Positions 8,741 to 17,958 of a stretch of DNA of 21,129 bases are shown one piece after another. Under the pieces are notes generated by a model. That model made no database searches and had not been told where the DNA came from. It saw nothing but the letters and a program-made list of their open reading frames with translations. Every line of letters starts with the position of its first letter. Position 1 is the stretch's first letter. The stretch comes from Streptococcaceae bacterium AM104-57 (GTDB lineage Bacteria; Bacillota; Bacilli; Lactobacillales; Streptococcaceae), in contig JAQDPW010000019.1 in NCBI GenBank assembly GCA_027659245.1, positions 18,544-39,672 on the forward strand, given 5' to 3'. A program made the position numbers and the translations under genes.

Positions 8741-8974
8741 TTATCTACTTGATAATACCGTCAATGCTAAGGCAATGGCTAGCCAGAAAAAGACTAAAAT
8801 TCCTGTCAAACGTTGCATCACAGCTTCAAAACCGCGCGCTTTACTACGTTCAAACAAATCACCTGCACTGGCATCAAATACATTGCTAGATTGGTTTTTA
8901 GTTGGTTGCATGAAAATTGCAATCACAATCACTACAGATAATACTAATAAAATGGTTAATAATAGGTTATACAT
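8741..8974 (-). CDS. secG: Preprotein translocase subunit SecG
   Basis: A 77-residue SecG with two membrane helices: residues about 3-22 (LLLTILLVLSVVIVIAIFMQ) and about 56-74 (LTGILVFFWLAIALALTVL). The cytoplasmic loop between them carries the family-typical SSNVFDASAGDLF. It is the auxiliary subunit of the SecYEG channel. AAGGAG lies six bases before the ATG. It sits 39 bp after rpmG and before rnr in the long minus-strand operon, the usual place in streptococci. Confidence 0.95.
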   Translation of the reverse strand: MYNLLLTILLVLSVVIVIAIFMQPTKNQSSNVFDASAGDLFERSKARGFEAVMQRLTGILVFFWLAIALALTVLSSR

Positions 8975-9013
8975 ATCAAACTCCTTAAAATCCCTATTAT
9001 TCTACCATAATTT

Positions 9014-9163
9014 CTACTTAGATTCAAGATGTAGAGTCACTTTTCTTTCTTTTGGGCAATACTTTAAGACCTCAATCTTGTCTGGATGGGTTTTGGAGTT
9101 CTTACTGGTTAGATAATTGATGCTACCACAAAAGGAGCATTTGAGATTGATTTTTACTCGCAC
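9014..9163 (-). CDS. rpmG: 50S ribosomal protein L33
   Basis: A 49-codon gene beginning with GTG. The product reads [20 protein letters not shown], then [19 protein letters not shown] and a short [10 protein letters not shown] end, a clear L33. It keeps the first zinc-ligand pair (Cys9, Cys12), but only one cysteine (Cys36) remains where zinc-type L33 has a second pair, so zinc binding is doubtful. The GTG shares its first base with the last base of the pmrA TAG stop (TAGTG), and GAAGGAA lies five bases upstream, which supports this start and coupling to pmrA. Confidence 0.93.
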   Translation of the reverse strand: MRVKINLKCSFCGSINYLTSKNSKTHPDKIEVLKYCPKERKVTLHLESK

Positions 9164-10362
9164 TAGATTTCCTTCACTTTTAATAATGTTCTAAATTGGA
9201 TAAGGTTAAATAAACAACTGAGAGCTACACAGGCAGCTGTTGCATAAAATACTGAATGGTAGCCGAATTGTTCTGCGACTACTGAGCCTGCCAAGGGGCC
9301 AATCACTCCTCCTAAATAAAAGAAAACTTGATTAAAAGCAAATACTCTTGAAATACCTGCTTTGGGAGTCATCCTGCTAAGGAGAGCATTGATCCCTGGA
9401 ACAAGAGCTCCTGTTCCTAAACCAAAGAGAAAGCGATAAATCCCTAATTCTAGAGGTGTGGATGCATTGGCGCACAAAAGATAAATGAGAGCTGAATAAG
9501 CTTGCGCTACAATTAATAAACGATGATTACCAACTTTGTCTCCTAAACGCCCCATCACACCTGAACTCATCATACTTGATAAGCCCATACTGGAAACTAT
9601 TAAGCCTGATACAAAGAGGAGATTTTCCTTCTGACCTAAGTCACGGATATAGAGAGCAAGAATGGGACCGACTGATTGTGCAGCAACTTGAATGACAAAA
9701 CTTGTTGCAAATAAATTAAACAAGAGATATGGATACTTAACAGAAGTAAAGAGCTCTTTGGTAGGGAGTGCTTTTTCTTTCGGCACTGGTTGAAAGTCTT
9801 CCTTGATAAAAAGAATGGTTAAGATAGCTGCCAGAAATAAAAAACCACCTACCATCAAGAAAACATTGCGAATCCCAAAGACTTCTGCAATCATTCCACC
9901 AACAAAAGGGCCTGTAAGAGTCCCTGCTACGACACCAGATGAAAGAGTTCCTAAAGCATAGCCTGACTTATCCTTGGGAACTTGACTGGCAATCAAAGCT
10001 GTCGCATTGGGTACAAATCCAGTGAAAACACCATTTAACAATCGCAAGGCTAAGAGCCAATAAACATTTGGAACAAAAGCTAAACCACCCATTGTAATTG
10101 TCATGGCAAGCCCTGCTCGTATCATCATAGGTTTGCGACCATATCTGTCCGCCAGAATCCCCCAAAGAGGTGAAACACAGGCTGCAGAAATAGCCGAAAC
10201 TGAGATAGCTAAACCTGAATAAAAGGTAACTTGACTCGGTTCCACCCCTAATTGCTCAACAAAGATTGGCATAAAAGGAACCACCAAAGAAATACAGGCA
10301 CCTGTCAAGAAAGATCCTAACCAGACAATACGAAGGTTGTCCTTCCAACTAATCTCTTTCAA
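9163..10362 (-). CDS. pmrA: MFS multidrug efflux transporter PmrA
   Basis: A 399-residue major facilitator with about 12 predicted membrane helices. The MFS motif A ([13 protein letters not shown]) lies between helices 2 and 3, and [21 protein letters not shown] and LTGPFVGG (motif-C-like) follow. It matches what I remember of pneumococcal PmrA, a proton-driven exporter of fluoroquinolones and dyes. The start is TTG: AAGGAGG lies eight bases upstream, the first in-frame ATG (residue 29) would remove most of the first helix, and the gene overlaps coaE by 14 bp. The inefficient TTG may keep expression low despite a strong ribosome binding site. Confidence 0.93.
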   Translation of the reverse strand: MKEISWKDNLRIVWLGSFLTGACISLVVPFMPIFVEQLGVEPSQVTFYSGLAISVSAISAACVSPLWGILADRYGRKPMMIRAGLAMTITMGGLAFVPNVYWLLALRLLNGVFTGFVPNATALIASQVPKDKSGYALGTLSSGVVAGTLTGPFVGGMIAEVFGIRNVFLMVGGFLFLAAILTILFIKEDFQPVPKEKALPTKELFTSVKYPYLLFNLFATSFVIQVAAQSVGPILALYIRDLGQKENLLFVSGLIVSSMGLSSMMSSGVMGRLGDKVGNHRLLIVAQAYSALIYLLCANASTPLELGIYRFLFGLGTGALVPGINALLSRMTPKAGISRVFAFNQVFFYLGGVIGPLAGSVVAEQFGYHSVFYATAACVALSCLFNLIQFRTLLKVKEI

Positions 10363-10954
10363 GAGTATCGCCTCCTTGAAGTAGGCTGGCCACTTGACTC
10401 AACAGTTGCTCTCGACTCCCATTATTGTCTAAAATATGACTAGCCAATCTTTTCTTTTCTTCTAAGGGCCACTGGGAGGCCAGACGAGCTTGTGCGTCCT
10501 CTATAGTCAGATAATCTCTTTTCATTAAGCGATCCAGCTGAGTATCTCGACTTACATAAACTAGCCAAGTTTCATCAAACCAAGAAGCATATTCCTGTTC
10601 AAAGAGCAGGGGAATATCCATGAAAAATAGGTCCTCAGTCTGAGCTAACTTATCTCTCACAAAGCCCAACTCTTCACGGATAAGCTCTCCTTGAGTTTCT
10701 TTAGACCATTCTCTCTCCTCAGAGTTAGAAAAGATAAGACTGGCAAGAAATGGACGATTCAGTTCCCCATCTTCTAGAAGGACTTTTTCACCGAAATGCT
10801 CTACTAAAATCTGATAAAGTCGGCCCCCAGGTTTTTGAAGTTGGTGAACAAGAGCATCCGCATCTACCACTTCAAACCCTTTTTGTCTTAGAAAATTTGT
10901 GACAGTGGACTTACCTGACGCAATACCACCAGTGATTCCGATTATTTTTCGCAT
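10349..10954 (-). CDS. coaE: Dephospho-CoA kinase
   Basis: A 201-residue P-loop kinase for the last step of coenzyme A synthesis (phosphorylation of the ribose 3'-OH of dephospho-CoA). The Walker A IGITGGIASGKST lies at residues 4-16, followed by VDADALVHQLQKPGG, the substrate lid region, and FFMDIPLLFEQEY. ATG at 10954 is chosen because the protein then starts [19 protein letters not shown] lies upstream, and the ATG shares a base with the mutM TGA stop (TGATG). Longer readings would run into mutM. It overlaps pmrA at its 3' end. Confidence 0.96.
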   Translation of the reverse strand: MRKIIGITGGIASGKSTVTNFLRQKGFEVVDADALVHQLQKPGGRLYQILVEHFGEKVLLEDGELNRPFLASLIFSNSEEREWSKETQGELIREELGFVRDKLAQTEDLFFMDIPLLFEQEYASWFDETWLVYVSRDTQLDRLMKRDYLTIEDAQARLASQWPLEEKKRLASHILDNNGSREQLLSQVASLLQGGDTLERD

Positions 10955-11778
10955 CAGTCCCTCCTTTGACATTTTGGACAAAAATGGGTTCCACGACCAC
11001 CGAGTTGAATTTTTTCGATGATGGATCCACAACGCGAACAAGCTTGTCCAGCTTTATCATAGACCTGATGAAAATCCTGCATAGTTCCATCTTCACCAAA
11101 AGCGTTGGTATAGGTCCGAATGGTGGAACCACCTTTTTCAACAGCCTGTCCCAATACAGCAATGGTCTGGTCATGAATGGCTGTCGTTTCTGCTGCTGTC
11201 AAAGTCTGGGAAGGTCTAGCTGGATGAACCTGAGCTCGCCAGAGAACCTCATCCACATAGATATTACCTAATCCTGCAACCAAAGTCTGGTCGAGAAGAT
11301 GGGATTTAATGGGCTTTTTTGATTTCTTTAGGGCAACTTTAAAATTCTCTAGATCAAAGTCCTCTTCTGTTGGTTCTGGACCCAACTTTTTAGATGCAAA
11401 GTAAGCATCTAAGAGTTCAGGAGCAAGCAATTCCATAGTCCCAAACTTGCGTACATCCTCGTAAACAAGAGTTCCACCATCTTCAAACTGGATGAAAATA
11501 TGAGCATGCTTGCGTTCAGGGACTTGGTCTGGGTAATAAAAATACTTGCCCTCCATTCGCAGATGGGAAATTAAGACCTTGTCTGTTAGATAAAAAATCA
11601 AATATTTTCCACGACGTCCCATAGATTTAACAACTTGACCAGGCAATTCTTTTTGAAATTGATCCAAATCTGTCTTTATCATCTTAGGATAACGAATATC
11701 AATGGTTGTAATCTTCTTCCCCAGAATCAATTTTTCCAAGCCACGACGAACTGTCTCGACCTCAGGTAATTCAGGCAT
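10954..11778 (-). CDS. mutM: Formamidopyrimidine-DNA glycosylase
   Basis: A 274-residue Fpg/MutM. The mature N-terminus [13 protein letters not shown] supplies the catalytic Pro2 (Schiff-base nucleophile) and Glu3. The middle has GRRGKYLIF and the helix-two-turn-helix [20 protein letters not shown]. The C-terminal zinc finger [21 protein letters not shown] closes with PKC. It removes 8-oxoguanine and formamidopyrimidines, a relevant job in a hydrogen-peroxide-producing streptococcus. The ATG at 11778 is fixed by the required Met-Pro-Glu start and GGAGGAG upstream; an upstream in-frame start at 11820 would spoil the catalytic Pro. It is translationally coupled to coaE. Confidence 0.97.
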   Translation of the reverse strand: MPELPEVETVRRGLEKLILGKKITTIDIRYPKMIKTDLDQFQKELPGQVVKSMGRRGKYLIFYLTDKVLISHLRMEGKYFYYPDQVPERKHAHIFIQFEDGGTLVYEDVRKFGTMELLAPELLDAYFASKKLGPEPTEEDFDLENFKVALKKSKKPIKSHLLDQTLVAGLGNIYVDEVLWRAQVHPARPSQTLTAAETTAIHDQTIAVLGQAVEKGGSTIRTYTNAFGEDGTMQDFHQVYDKAGQACSRCGSIIEKIQLGGRGTHFCPKCQRRD

Positions 11779-11793
11779 AGCTCCTCCTTCTCT

Positions 11794-11828
11794 AAAAACA
11801 AGAAGCAGGCTAGTGCCCACCTCTTCTT
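11794..11828 (-). terminator. Terminator-like hairpin between era and mutM
   Basis: On the minus strand AAGAAG pairs with CTTCTT, then after a 3-base bulge five more pairs (two wobble) close an ACTA loop; GTTTTT follows. It overlaps the era stop and lies in the 48-bp era-mutM gap, the longest gap in this part of the operon. It may attenuate transcription or protect the 3' end of era mRNA. Confidence 0.45.
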
Positions 11829-12726
11829 AATATTCTTTTTCGTTATAACCAAAGTCAGCCAAATCTAGCTTCTTATCGCGCCAGTTTTTCTTAACCTTGA
11901 CCCAAGTTTCTAGGAAAACCTTGTCCCCTAGCATAAGCTCGATATCACGACGGGCCATAGTCCCAATCTTCTTGAGCATAGCACCACCTTTACCGATTAC
12001 AATCCCTTTTTGGCTGTCACGTTCGACCATGATAGTTGCTCGGATATGAACCTTGTCTGTTTCCTCATCTCGTTTCATAGAGTCCACCACTACTGCAACT
12101 GAGTGTGGAATTTCTTCACGAGTTAAGTGTAAGACCTTTTCACGAATCATCTCTGAAACCAAGAAACGTTCTGGATGGTCTGTGATTTGATCAGACGGGA
12201 AATATTGGAAACCTTCGTCCAGATTTTCACTCAAAATATCCACTAGACGAGAAACGTTATTCCCCTGAAGAGCTGAGATTGGAACAATTTCCTTGAAGTT
12301 CATCTGATTACGGAAATCATCGATTTGAGCCAAGAGCTGGTCTGGGTGCACCTTGTCAATTTTGTTTACCACGAGAATGACTGGTACTTTAGCGGCCTTG
12401 AGACGCTCGATAATCATATCGTCGCCCTTGCCTCGTGGCTCGTCTGCTGGGACCATGAAGAGAACCGTATCGACTTCCCGAAGAGTGCTATAGGCTGACT
12501 CCACCATGAAGTCTCCAAGGGCTGTCTTTGGTTTGTGAATCCCTGGAGTATCAATAAAGACGATTTGTTCCTTATCAGTGGTGTAGATTCCCATAATCTT
12601 GTTGCGCGTCGTCTGCGCTTTATCACTCATGATGGCAATCTTTTGCCCCATAACATGATTCAAAAAAGTTGACTTCCCAACGTTGGGACGTCCTAAAATA
12701 GCTACAAAGCCTGATTTAAATGTCAT
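11827..12726 (-). CDS. era: GTPase Era
   Basis: A 299-residue Era with all GTPase motifs: G1 GRPNVGKS (residues 12-19), a switch I region with the conserved AQTTRNKI, G3 DTPG (59-62), and G4 NKID (121-124). The C-terminal KH domain includes [13 protein letters not shown], and the usual KKNWRDK precedes the end. Era binds the 3' end of 16S rRNA and checks 30S subunit maturation. It follows dgkA by 16 bp and lies in the same transcript as ybeY, whose product also acts on 16S 3'-end maturation. Confidence 0.98.
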   Translation of the reverse strand: MTFKSGFVAILGRPNVGKSTFLNHVMGQKIAIMSDKAQTTRNKIMGIYTTDKEQIVFIDTPGIHKPKTALGDFMVESAYSTLREVDTVLFMVPADEPRGKGDDMIIERLKAAKVPVILVVNKIDKVHPDQLLAQIDDFRNQMNFKEIVPISALQGNNVSRLVDILSENLDEGFQYFPSDQITDHPERFLVSEMIREKVLHLTREEIPHSVAVVVDSMKRDEETDKVHIRATIMVERDSQKGIVIGKGGAMLKKIGTMARRDIELMLGDKVFLETWVKVKKNWRDKKLDLADFGYNEKEY

Positions 12727-12742
12727 AATTTCCTCTTACTGT

Positions 12743-13138
12743 TTAAAATAATAAGTCCCAAATCCGTGGGAGAAAGATAAGCGCACCTGTCAAAGCGGCA
12801 AAAAGTGAGACCACAAGCACGGCACCAGCCGCCATGTCCTTAGCTTTCTTTGCCAACATAGAAAAGTGATAGTGACTAGCCAAATCTACTACATTTTCAA
12901 TAGCTGAATTAATAATCTCAAAAGCTACCACCATGAAAATGCTCATAAGTAGAAATAACCATTCGATTCGTGACACCTGAAAAACAAAACCTGCAAGAAC
13001 AACTACAAGAGCTGTCGCTGCATGTTTTCGCATATTGCGTTCTTCCTTGATGGCAGTAAAAATTCCTGTGAGGGCAAATTCTAAACTGGATATCAGGTCA
13101 CGATTTTTCCATTTTCGTTTATTGTCTTGTGAGTCCAT
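12743..13138 (-). CDS. dgkA: Undecaprenol / diacylglycerol kinase
   Basis: A 131-residue integral membrane kinase of the DgkA family. Three hydrophobic segments are visible (about residues 42-58, 60-80 and 105-127). The catalytic-site sequence [16 protein letters not shown] lies at the end of the second segment, and [10 protein letters not shown] at the start of the third. In Gram-positive bacteria this family mainly phosphorylates undecaprenol, recycling the cell-wall lipid carrier. The N-terminus is basic and cytoplasmic. The start overlaps the 3' end of ybeY by 20 bp, so the pair is translationally coupled. Confidence 0.94.
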   Translation of the reverse strand: MDSQDNKRKWKNRDLISSLEFALTGIFTAIKEERNMRKHAATALVVVLAGFVFQVSRIEWLFLLMSIFMVVAFEIINSAIENVVDLASHYHFSMLAKKAKDMAAGAVLVVSLFAALTGALIFLPRIWDLLF

Positions 13139-13616
13139 AGGCTGTCAAAATTTCTTCTTGTAAACCGAACATCTCCGCTTCTTCTTCGGGAGTGTAGTGA
13201 TCATAGCCGTTAATGTGTAAAAAGCCGTGCACTGCCAAGAAGCCCATCTCACGCTCAAAACTATGACCGTACTCCTCAGCCTGCTCATGTGCCTTGTCAA
13301 TGGAAATGAAAAGTTCACCAATATAGGCGTCAAATTCTGACATCATTTCTGCCAAGTCAGGATCGTTTTCCAGATCTCCCTCATCAAAGGCAATCTCTAT
13401 CTCTGGTTTATATTCAAGACTGATGACATCTGTTGGACGATCAGTATCACGATACTCCAAATTGAGCTCATGACTACGTTCATTGGTCACAAAAGTGACT
13501 GCCATCTCCTTGTCTTCTTTTCCTAACTTTTTAGCAGCAAACTCTAAAATCTCTTGAGTTTGTTGTAGAATTTCCTTTGAAACCTGACCTGTTTCATCTA
13601 CCATTTCAATATACAT
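13119..13616 (-). CDS. ybeY: Endoribonuclease YbeY
   Basis: A 165-residue YbeY (UPF0054) with the zinc site [11 protein letters not shown] near residue 130, three histidines in the expected HGxLHxxGYDH order, and the [14 protein letters not shown] block. It takes part in 16S rRNA 3'-end processing and 70S quality control. It is the first gene of the eleven-gene minus-strand run. The ATG at 13616 has a poor ribosome binding site (GAG eight bases upstream); Met5 is an alternative start. It is read from an extended -10 promoter about 30 bp upstream. Confidence 0.95.
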   Translation of the reverse strand: MYIEMVDETGQVSKEILQQTQEILEFAAKKLGKEDKEMAVTFVTNERSHELNLEYRDTDRPTDVISLEYKPEIEIAFDEGDLENDPDLAEMMSEFDAYIGELFISIDKAHEQAEEYGHSFEREMGFLAVHGFLHINGYDHYTPEEEAEMFGLQEEILTAYGLTRQ

Positions 13617-13645
13617 GTATTTCTCGATTCTCTTTACTTGGCTTT

Positions 13646-13654
13646 ATTATATCA
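13646..13654 (-). promoter_or_regulatory. Extended -10 promoter of the ybeY operon
   Basis: The minus strand reads TGATATAAT (TG-N-TATAAT), an extended -10 element about 30 bp before the ybeY ATG, with no clear -35. It is back-to-back with the pavA promoter. Confidence 0.65.
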
Positions 13655-13681
13655 CATTTCTATGATTTTATTCTACCTTTT

Positions 13682-13690
13682 TGATATAAT
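13682..13690 (+). promoter_or_regulatory. Extended -10 promoter of pavA
   Basis: TGATATAAT (TG-N-TATAAT) lies 30 bp before the pavA ATG, again without a clear -35. The expected start site near 13697 lies after the in-frame ATG at 13694, which argues that pavA starts at 13721. Confidence 0.7.
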
Positions 13691-13720
13691 ACTATGGAAT
13701 ACAATCACAAGGAGAGAACC

Positions 13721-15376
13721 ATGTCATTTGATGGATTTTTTTTACACCACATGGTTGAGGAATTGCGAACTGAACTACTAAATGGTCGCATCCAAAAGAT
13801 AAATCAACCCTTTGACCAAGAATTGGTCCTGCAAATCCGTAGCAATCGCAAAAGTCATCGTTTGCTCCTTTCTGCGCATCCTGTTTTTGGACGCATCCAA
13901 TTAACAGAGGCAACCTTTGAGAATCCTGCTCAGCCATCTACTTTTATTATGGTATTAAGAAAGTACCTTCAAGGAGCAGTTATTGAATCTATCGAGCAGA
14001 TCGAAAATGATCGTATCGTAGAGATCACAGTTTCCAATAAAAACGAGATTGGGGACCATATCCAGGCCACTCTCATCATTGAGATTATGGGTAAACACAG
14101 TAATATCCTCCTCGTAGATAAGTCTAGCAACAAAATCCTTGAAGTTATCAAGCATATTGGCTTCTCTCAAAATAGCTACCGTACCTTATTGCCAGGTGCT
14201 ACTTATATTGCTCCTCCAAGTACAGATGCTCTCAATCCTTTTACCATCAAGGATGAAAAACTGTTTGAGATTCTACAAACTCAAGAATTGACAACTAAAA
14301 ACCTTCAAAAACTTTTTCAAGGTCTAGGTCGTGATACAGCAAACGAATTGGAAAAATTATTAACGAATGATAAACTATCCAATTTCCGAAGCTTTTTTAA
14401 GCAAGAAACCAAACCTTGCTTAACAGACAAATCCTTCTCTTGTGTGCCATTTTCCAATAAATTAGACGATCAGTTTTCAAGCCTTTCTCAATTACTTGAT
14501 GTCTATTACAAGGATAAGGCCGAGCGTAATCGAGTTAAGCAGCAAGCTAGCGAACTCATTCGCCGAGTTGAAAATGAGCTACAAAAAAATCGTCAAAAAC
14601 TTAAAAAACAAGAAAAAGAACTCCTTGCTACTGAAAATGCAGAGGAATTTCGTCAAAAAGGTGAATTGCTAACGACTTTTCTTCATCAAGTTCCCAATGA
14701 CCAAGATCAGGTCATTTTGGACAATTACTACACCAATCAACCTATCACGATTGCACTTGATAAAGCTCTGACTCCCAACCAGAATGCCCAACGCTATTTC
14801 AAACGTTATCAGAAACTCAAAGAAGCTGTCAAATACTTGACTGATTTAATTGAAGAAACCAAGGCAACCACTCTCTATCTAGAAAGTGTGGAAACCGTCC
14901 TCAACCAAGCTGGACTAGAAGAAATCGCTGAAATTCGTGAGGAATTAATTCAAACAGGATTTATCCGCAGAAGACAACGCGAGAAAATCCAGAAACGACA
15001 AAAACCTGAAAAATATCTTGCAAGCGACGGAAAAACCATTATCCTAGTTGGTCGTAACAACCTTCAAAACGACGAGTTAACCTTTAAAATGGCTCGTAAA
15101 GAAGAACTCTGGTTCCATGCTAAGGACATCCCTGGAAGTCACGTTGTTATCTCAGGCAATCTCAATCCTACTGATGAGGTTAAAACAGACGCTGCAGAAC
15201 TTGCGGCCTACTTCTCTAAGGGACGTCTCTCCAACCTCGTTCAGGTGGATATGATTGAAGTTAAAAAACTCAACAAACCAACTGGTGGAAAACCTGGTTT
15301 TGTCACCTATACTGGGCAAAAGACCCTCCGTGTTACACCCGACCCTGAAAAAATTCAGTCCATGAAAATCAAATAA
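13721..15376 (+). CDS. pavA: PavA / RqcH (NFACT family, ribosome quality control)
   Basis: A 551-residue NFACT protein. The N-terminal NFACT-N domain keeps the Asp97-Arg98 pair known to matter in Bacillus RqcH. A long charged coiled coil follows (about residues 255-420, including RRVENELQKNRQKLKKQEKE), then an NFACT-R domain with ELWFHAKDIPGSHVVI and GKPGFVTYTGQKTLRV near the C-terminus. Family knowledge: RqcH recruits tRNA-Ala to obstructed 50S subunits and adds alanine tails for degradation; the pneumococcal homologue PavA is known as a fibronectin-binding adhesin and virulence factor despite lacking a signal peptide. None is seen here. ATG 13721 follows AAGGAGAG; an upstream in-frame ATG would begin at or before the transcript start. 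It is divergent from ybeY. Confidence 0.96.
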   Translation: MSFDGFFLHHMVEELRTELLNGRIQKINQPFDQELVLQIRSNRKSHRLLLSAHPVFGRIQLTEATFENPAQPSTFIMVLRKYLQGAVIESIEQIENDRIVEITVSNKNEIGDHIQATLIIEIMGKHSNILLVDKSSNKILEVIKHIGFSQNSYRTLLPGATYIAPPSTDALNPFTIKDEKLFEILQTQELTTKNLQKLFQGLGRDTANELEKLLTNDKLSNFRSFFKQETKPCLTDKSFSCVPFSNKLDDQFSSLSQLLDVYYKDKAERNRVKQQASELIRRVENELQKNRQKLKKQEKELLATENAEEFRQKGELLTTFLHQVPNDQDQVILDNYYTNQPITIALDKALTPNQNAQRYFKRYQKLKEAVKYLTDLIEETKATTLYLESVETVLNQAGLEEIAEIREELIQTGFIRRRQREKIQKRQKPEKYLASDGKTIILVGRNNLQNDELTFKMARKEELWFHAKDIPGSHVVISGNLNPTDEVKTDAAELAAYFSKGRLSNLVQVDMIEVKKLNKPTGGKPGFVTYTGQKTLRVTPDPEKIQSMKIK

Positions 15377-15437
15377 GTCTTGTATACTGGTGGGCTGTTA
15401 CTGCTATAGACTCAATTAAAAATGGGAGGTGCGTTCA

Positions 15438-16295
15438 ATGCTACGGCATATCAAATCTATTTTAACCATTATATTCGGAGCTGCCATCTATGCCTTCGGA
15501 CTCACGTATTTCGTTGTGCCCCACCACTTATTCGAGGGGGGAGCAACTGGGATCACCTTGATTACCTATTATCTCTTTAACATTCCCATCTCTTTGATGA
15601 ACCTGTTAATCAATATCCCGCTCTTTATTCTAGCCTGGAAAATATTTGGTTCAAAGACTCTGTACACAAGTTTGCTCGGAACCATTTCCTTATCCATTTG
15701 GTTAGCAATCTTTGAAAAGATTCCTCTCAGCTTTAATCTTGAGGGAGATCTGGTCATCGTGGCTTTAGTTGCGGGTGTTCTTTTGGGACTTGGTCTAGGT
15801 GTTATCTTCAATGCTGGTGGTACCACTGGTGGAACAGATATCGTCGCTCGAATTCTCAACAAGTACACCAATATCTCCGTTGGAAAATTACTCTTTGCAC
15901 TAGACTTCCTTATCCTAATGCTAATTTTAATTATCTTCCAAGATCTTCGTCTCGTAACCTATACACTTTTATTTGACTTCATCGTCTCTAGAGTTATTGA
16001 CTTGATTGGTGAAGGCGGATATGCCGGTAAAGGTTTTATGATCATCACTCAAAAGCCTTTGGAATTAGCTGATAAAATCAATGAAGAATTAGGTCGTGGT
16101 GTCACCTTCATATCAGGGCAAGGTTACTACAGTCAAAAAGATTTAAAAATTATCTACTGTATCGTAGCAAGAAATGAAATGATTAAGATGAAAGAATTGA
16201 TTCATACGATTGATCCTAAGGCCTTTATTACCATCACTGAAGCTCACGAAATTCTTGGAGAAGGCTTCACCTTTGTAAAAGAAGAAACTTCCTAA
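15438..16295 (+). CDS. YitT family membrane protein (YitT + DUF2179)
   Basis: A 285-residue protein with about five hydrophobic segments in residues 1-195, including LTIIFGAAIYAFGLTYFVV and the glycine-rich VLLGLGLGVIFNAGGTTGGTD, a YitT-family hallmark. A soluble C-terminal DUF2179 domain follows (about residues 205-285: GRGVTFISGQGYYSQKDLKIIYCIV, HTIDPKAFITITEAHEILGEGF). The family's function is unknown. ATG 15438 has GGGAGG eight bases upstream; an in-frame GTG at 15429 overlaps that site and is less likely. It follows pavA by 61 bp without a clear terminator, so cotranscription with pavA is likely; the unit ends at the terminator at 16314. Confidence 0.88.
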   Translation: MLRHIKSILTIIFGAAIYAFGLTYFVVPHHLFEGGATGITLITYYLFNIPISLMNLLINIPLFILAWKIFGSKTLYTSLLGTISLSIWLAIFEKIPLSFNLEGDLVIVALVAGVLLGLGLGVIFNAGGTTGGTDIVARILNKYTNISVGKLLFALDFLILMLILIIFQDLRLVTYTLLFDFIVSRVIDLIGEGGYAGKGFMIITQKPLELADKINEELGRGVTFISGQGYYSQKDLKIIYCIVARNEMIKMKELIHTIDPKAFITITEAHEILGEGFTFVKEETS

Positions 16296-16310
16296 CACAT
16301 AGACAACAAA

Positions 16311-16491
16311 AATGAGGCTGGGACAAAAGTCCTAGCCTCTCAATTTTCTTTGGATTGTCGAGCAAGACGCAGTGGTTGAGTGGGCTCTACTACGCTGATT
16401 TCATCAGCTTTTACAGCCCTACTCAACTGTGCGGAGGTGGGACGACGAAATCGAATTCTAACGAATTACCGATTTCTGTCCCACTCTCATT
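16311..16491 (+). repeat. Structured intergenic element, probably a dispersed streptococcal repeat
   Basis: This noncoding 181-bp stretch fills the yitT-nox gap. Its ends are a 15-bp inverted repeat (16311-16325 with 16477-16491, 13 of 15 matching). Inside are a hairpin 16375-16386/16415-16427 (GTTGAGTGGGCT against AGCCCTACTCAAC, one bulge) with a nested GCTGAT-TTC-ATCAGC at 16394-16408. A second hairpin pairs 16437-16443 with 16478-16484 (GTGGGAC/GTCCCAC) and GAAATCG with CGATTTC. I recall similar sequence recurring between genes in mitis-group genomes, but cannot confirm copy number here. No protein-coding frame is credible. Confidence 0.6.
16314..16347 (+). terminator. Terminator after the yitT-family gene
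   Basis: GAGGCTGGGAC pairs with GTCCTAGCCTC (11 bp, one G-U) around an AAAA loop and is followed by TCAATTTTCTT. It ends the pavA-yitT unit. Its left arm is also the left arm of the long-range pairing that closes the 181-bp element. Confidence 0.8.
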
Positions 16492-16503
16492 TTTTTAATG
16501 ATA

Positions 16504-16531
16504 AAAACGGAAGAAGCAAATCTTCCGTTTT
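16504..16531 (-). terminator. Terminator after nox
   Basis: A perfect 11-bp stem (AAAACGGAAGA / TCTTCCGTTTT) with a 6-nt loop, 9 bp after the nox stop. The A/T ends give a T run on either strand, so it may work in both directions. Confidence 0.85.
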
Positions 16532-16539
16532 ACAAATCA

Positions 16540-17919
16540 TTATTTTTCAGCTGTCAATGCTGCCATAGTGATGTAGTTGTATGGTTTATTGAAGTGTGGC
16601 AAGAAGAATAGGTCTGTCAAGGCCAATTTTTCAATTGTAACGTGTTCTTGGATAGCAAGTGAGAACATGTGGATTCCCATAGCGATTCCAGGATCACGTG
16701 ATACCATTTGAGCACCAAGGATTTCACGGCTATCTTTGTCGAAGATAATCTTGATAGCTACTTCATGGTTGTCATGTTTCATAAATTCTGGTTTTTGAAG
16801 ATCGTTGAAGCCAGTTTCAGTTGCATTGTAGCCTGCAGCTTTTGCTTTTTCAAGAGTCAAACCAGTTGAAACCATGTGAAGACCGTAGATAGAGATACCG
16901 TTTGATCCTTGAACACCGATTCCTTCAAGCTCATGTCCACAAGCATTGTAAGCTCCTACGATACCAGTACGGACAGCATTTGATGCAAGAGCGATGTAGC
17001 TAGTGTCTTTGAGAGCGTTGTCATAAACAGTCGCACAGTCGCCCACAGCGAATACACCTGGGATAGATGTTTCTTGTTTTTTGTTAACAAGGAAAGCACC
17101 GTTGCGGAAGAGTTCAATCTTACCATCAGCAAGAGCTGTGTTAGGACGGAAACCAACTGCAAGGATAACCATATCAACGTCGAAGCTTTCTTTGTCAGTG
17201 ATTAAGCGTTCAACTTTAACATCACCTTCGATAGCTTTAACAGTTTGTCCTAGTGCCAAGCGGATGTTGTGATCTTCCAAGTTCTTAGCCATCAATTGCG
17301 TGAAGTCTTTATCGTAGTATCCGTTCAAGACTGTGTCTACGATGTCAACAAGGACAACTTCTTTTCCAAGACGTTCAAATGCTTCAGCAAGTTCAACACC
17401 GATGTATCCACCACCGACAACAGCGATGCGCTCAAGATGTTTGCTCTTATCAGCAAGTTTATTAATCACTTCTTCAGCGTTTTGGTACAATTTAACGAAT
17501 TGTACATTTTCAAGAGTAGCTTTGAACTCACGGTTACCTTTAACAATTTCAACACCTTCGATTGGTGGCAAGATTGGTGTAGAACCAGTCGCAAAAATCA
17601 ATTTTTCGTATGATTCTTTGTGTTCTTTTCCGTCAACTTCTGCAGTTACAACTTTGTTGTCATAGTCGATTGAAAGAACTGGTGAGTTCATATAAACTTT
17701 AGCACCTTTTGCTTCCAATTTTTCTTTATCTGAGTAGAAGAGACCTTCTGGACCATCGATTTGCTCACCAATCCAAAGAGCCATTCCACATCCTAGAAAT
17801 GAAATGTTTGAGTTTTGGTCAAATACAACGATTTCGTTTTCGTTTCCAAAATTGTCCAACATAGTGTTGATACAAGCAGTTCCAGCGTGGTTAGCACCCA
17901 CGACTACGATTTTACTCAT
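16540..17919 (-). CDS. nox: NADH oxidase (water-forming, CoA-disulfide reductase family)
   Basis: A 459-residue FAD/NAD-dependent pyridine nucleotide oxidoreductase. The N-terminal FAD motif is [18 protein letters not shown], with His11. The redox cysteine is Cys44 in [10 protein letters not shown], which cycles through a sulfenic acid. The NADH Rossmann motif [17 protein letters not shown] is near residue 160, the second FAD motif [11 protein letters not shown] near residue 280, and the dimerisation domain follows ([38 protein letters not shown]). The enzyme reduces O2 to water with NADH, regenerating NAD+ and lowering oxygen stress. The start has AGGTAGGA upstream. It is monocistronic, ends at a strong terminator, and is read from a promoter overlapped by a cre site, divergent from the apbE operon. 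Confidence 0.96.
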   Translation of the reverse strand: MSKIVVVGANHAGTACINTMLDNFGNENEIVVFDQNSNISFLGCGMALWIGEQIDGPEGLFYSDKEKLEAKGAKVYMNSPVLSIDYDNKVVTAEVDGKEHKESYEKLIFATGSTPILPPIEGVEIVKGNREFKATLENVQFVKLYQNAEEVINKLADKSKHLERIAVVGGGYIGVELAEAFERLGKEVVLVDIVDTVLNGYYDKDFTQLMAKNLEDHNIRLALGQTVKAIEGDVKVERLITDKESFDVDMVILAVGFRPNTALADGKIELFRNGAFLVNKKQETSIPGVFAVGDCATVYDNALKDTSYIALASNAVRTGIVGAYNACGHELEGIGVQGSNGISIYGLHMVSTGLTLEKAKAAGYNATETGFNDLQKPEFMKHDNHEVAIKIIFDKDSREILGAQMVSRDPGIAMGIHMFSLAIQEHVTIEKLALTDLFFLPHFNKPYNYITMAALTAEK

Positions 17920-17958
17920 GAGATAATTCCTACCTTTTATTTTTTTATTTACTCATAT

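Noticed and set aside
10911..11271. Additional frames over the mutM-coaE junction on both strands
   Set aside because: mutM and coaE occupy this DNA with intact family motifs; the other frames have no recognisable features.
13694..13720. Upstream ATG for pavA adding nine residues
   Set aside because: It lies at or before the predicted transcription start and lacks a ribosome binding site, whereas ATG 13721 follows AAGGAGAG.
17269..17665. Plus-strand frames opposite nox
   Set aside because: They are antisense shadows of the conserved nox coding sequence with phenylalanine/serine-rich, unconserved products.
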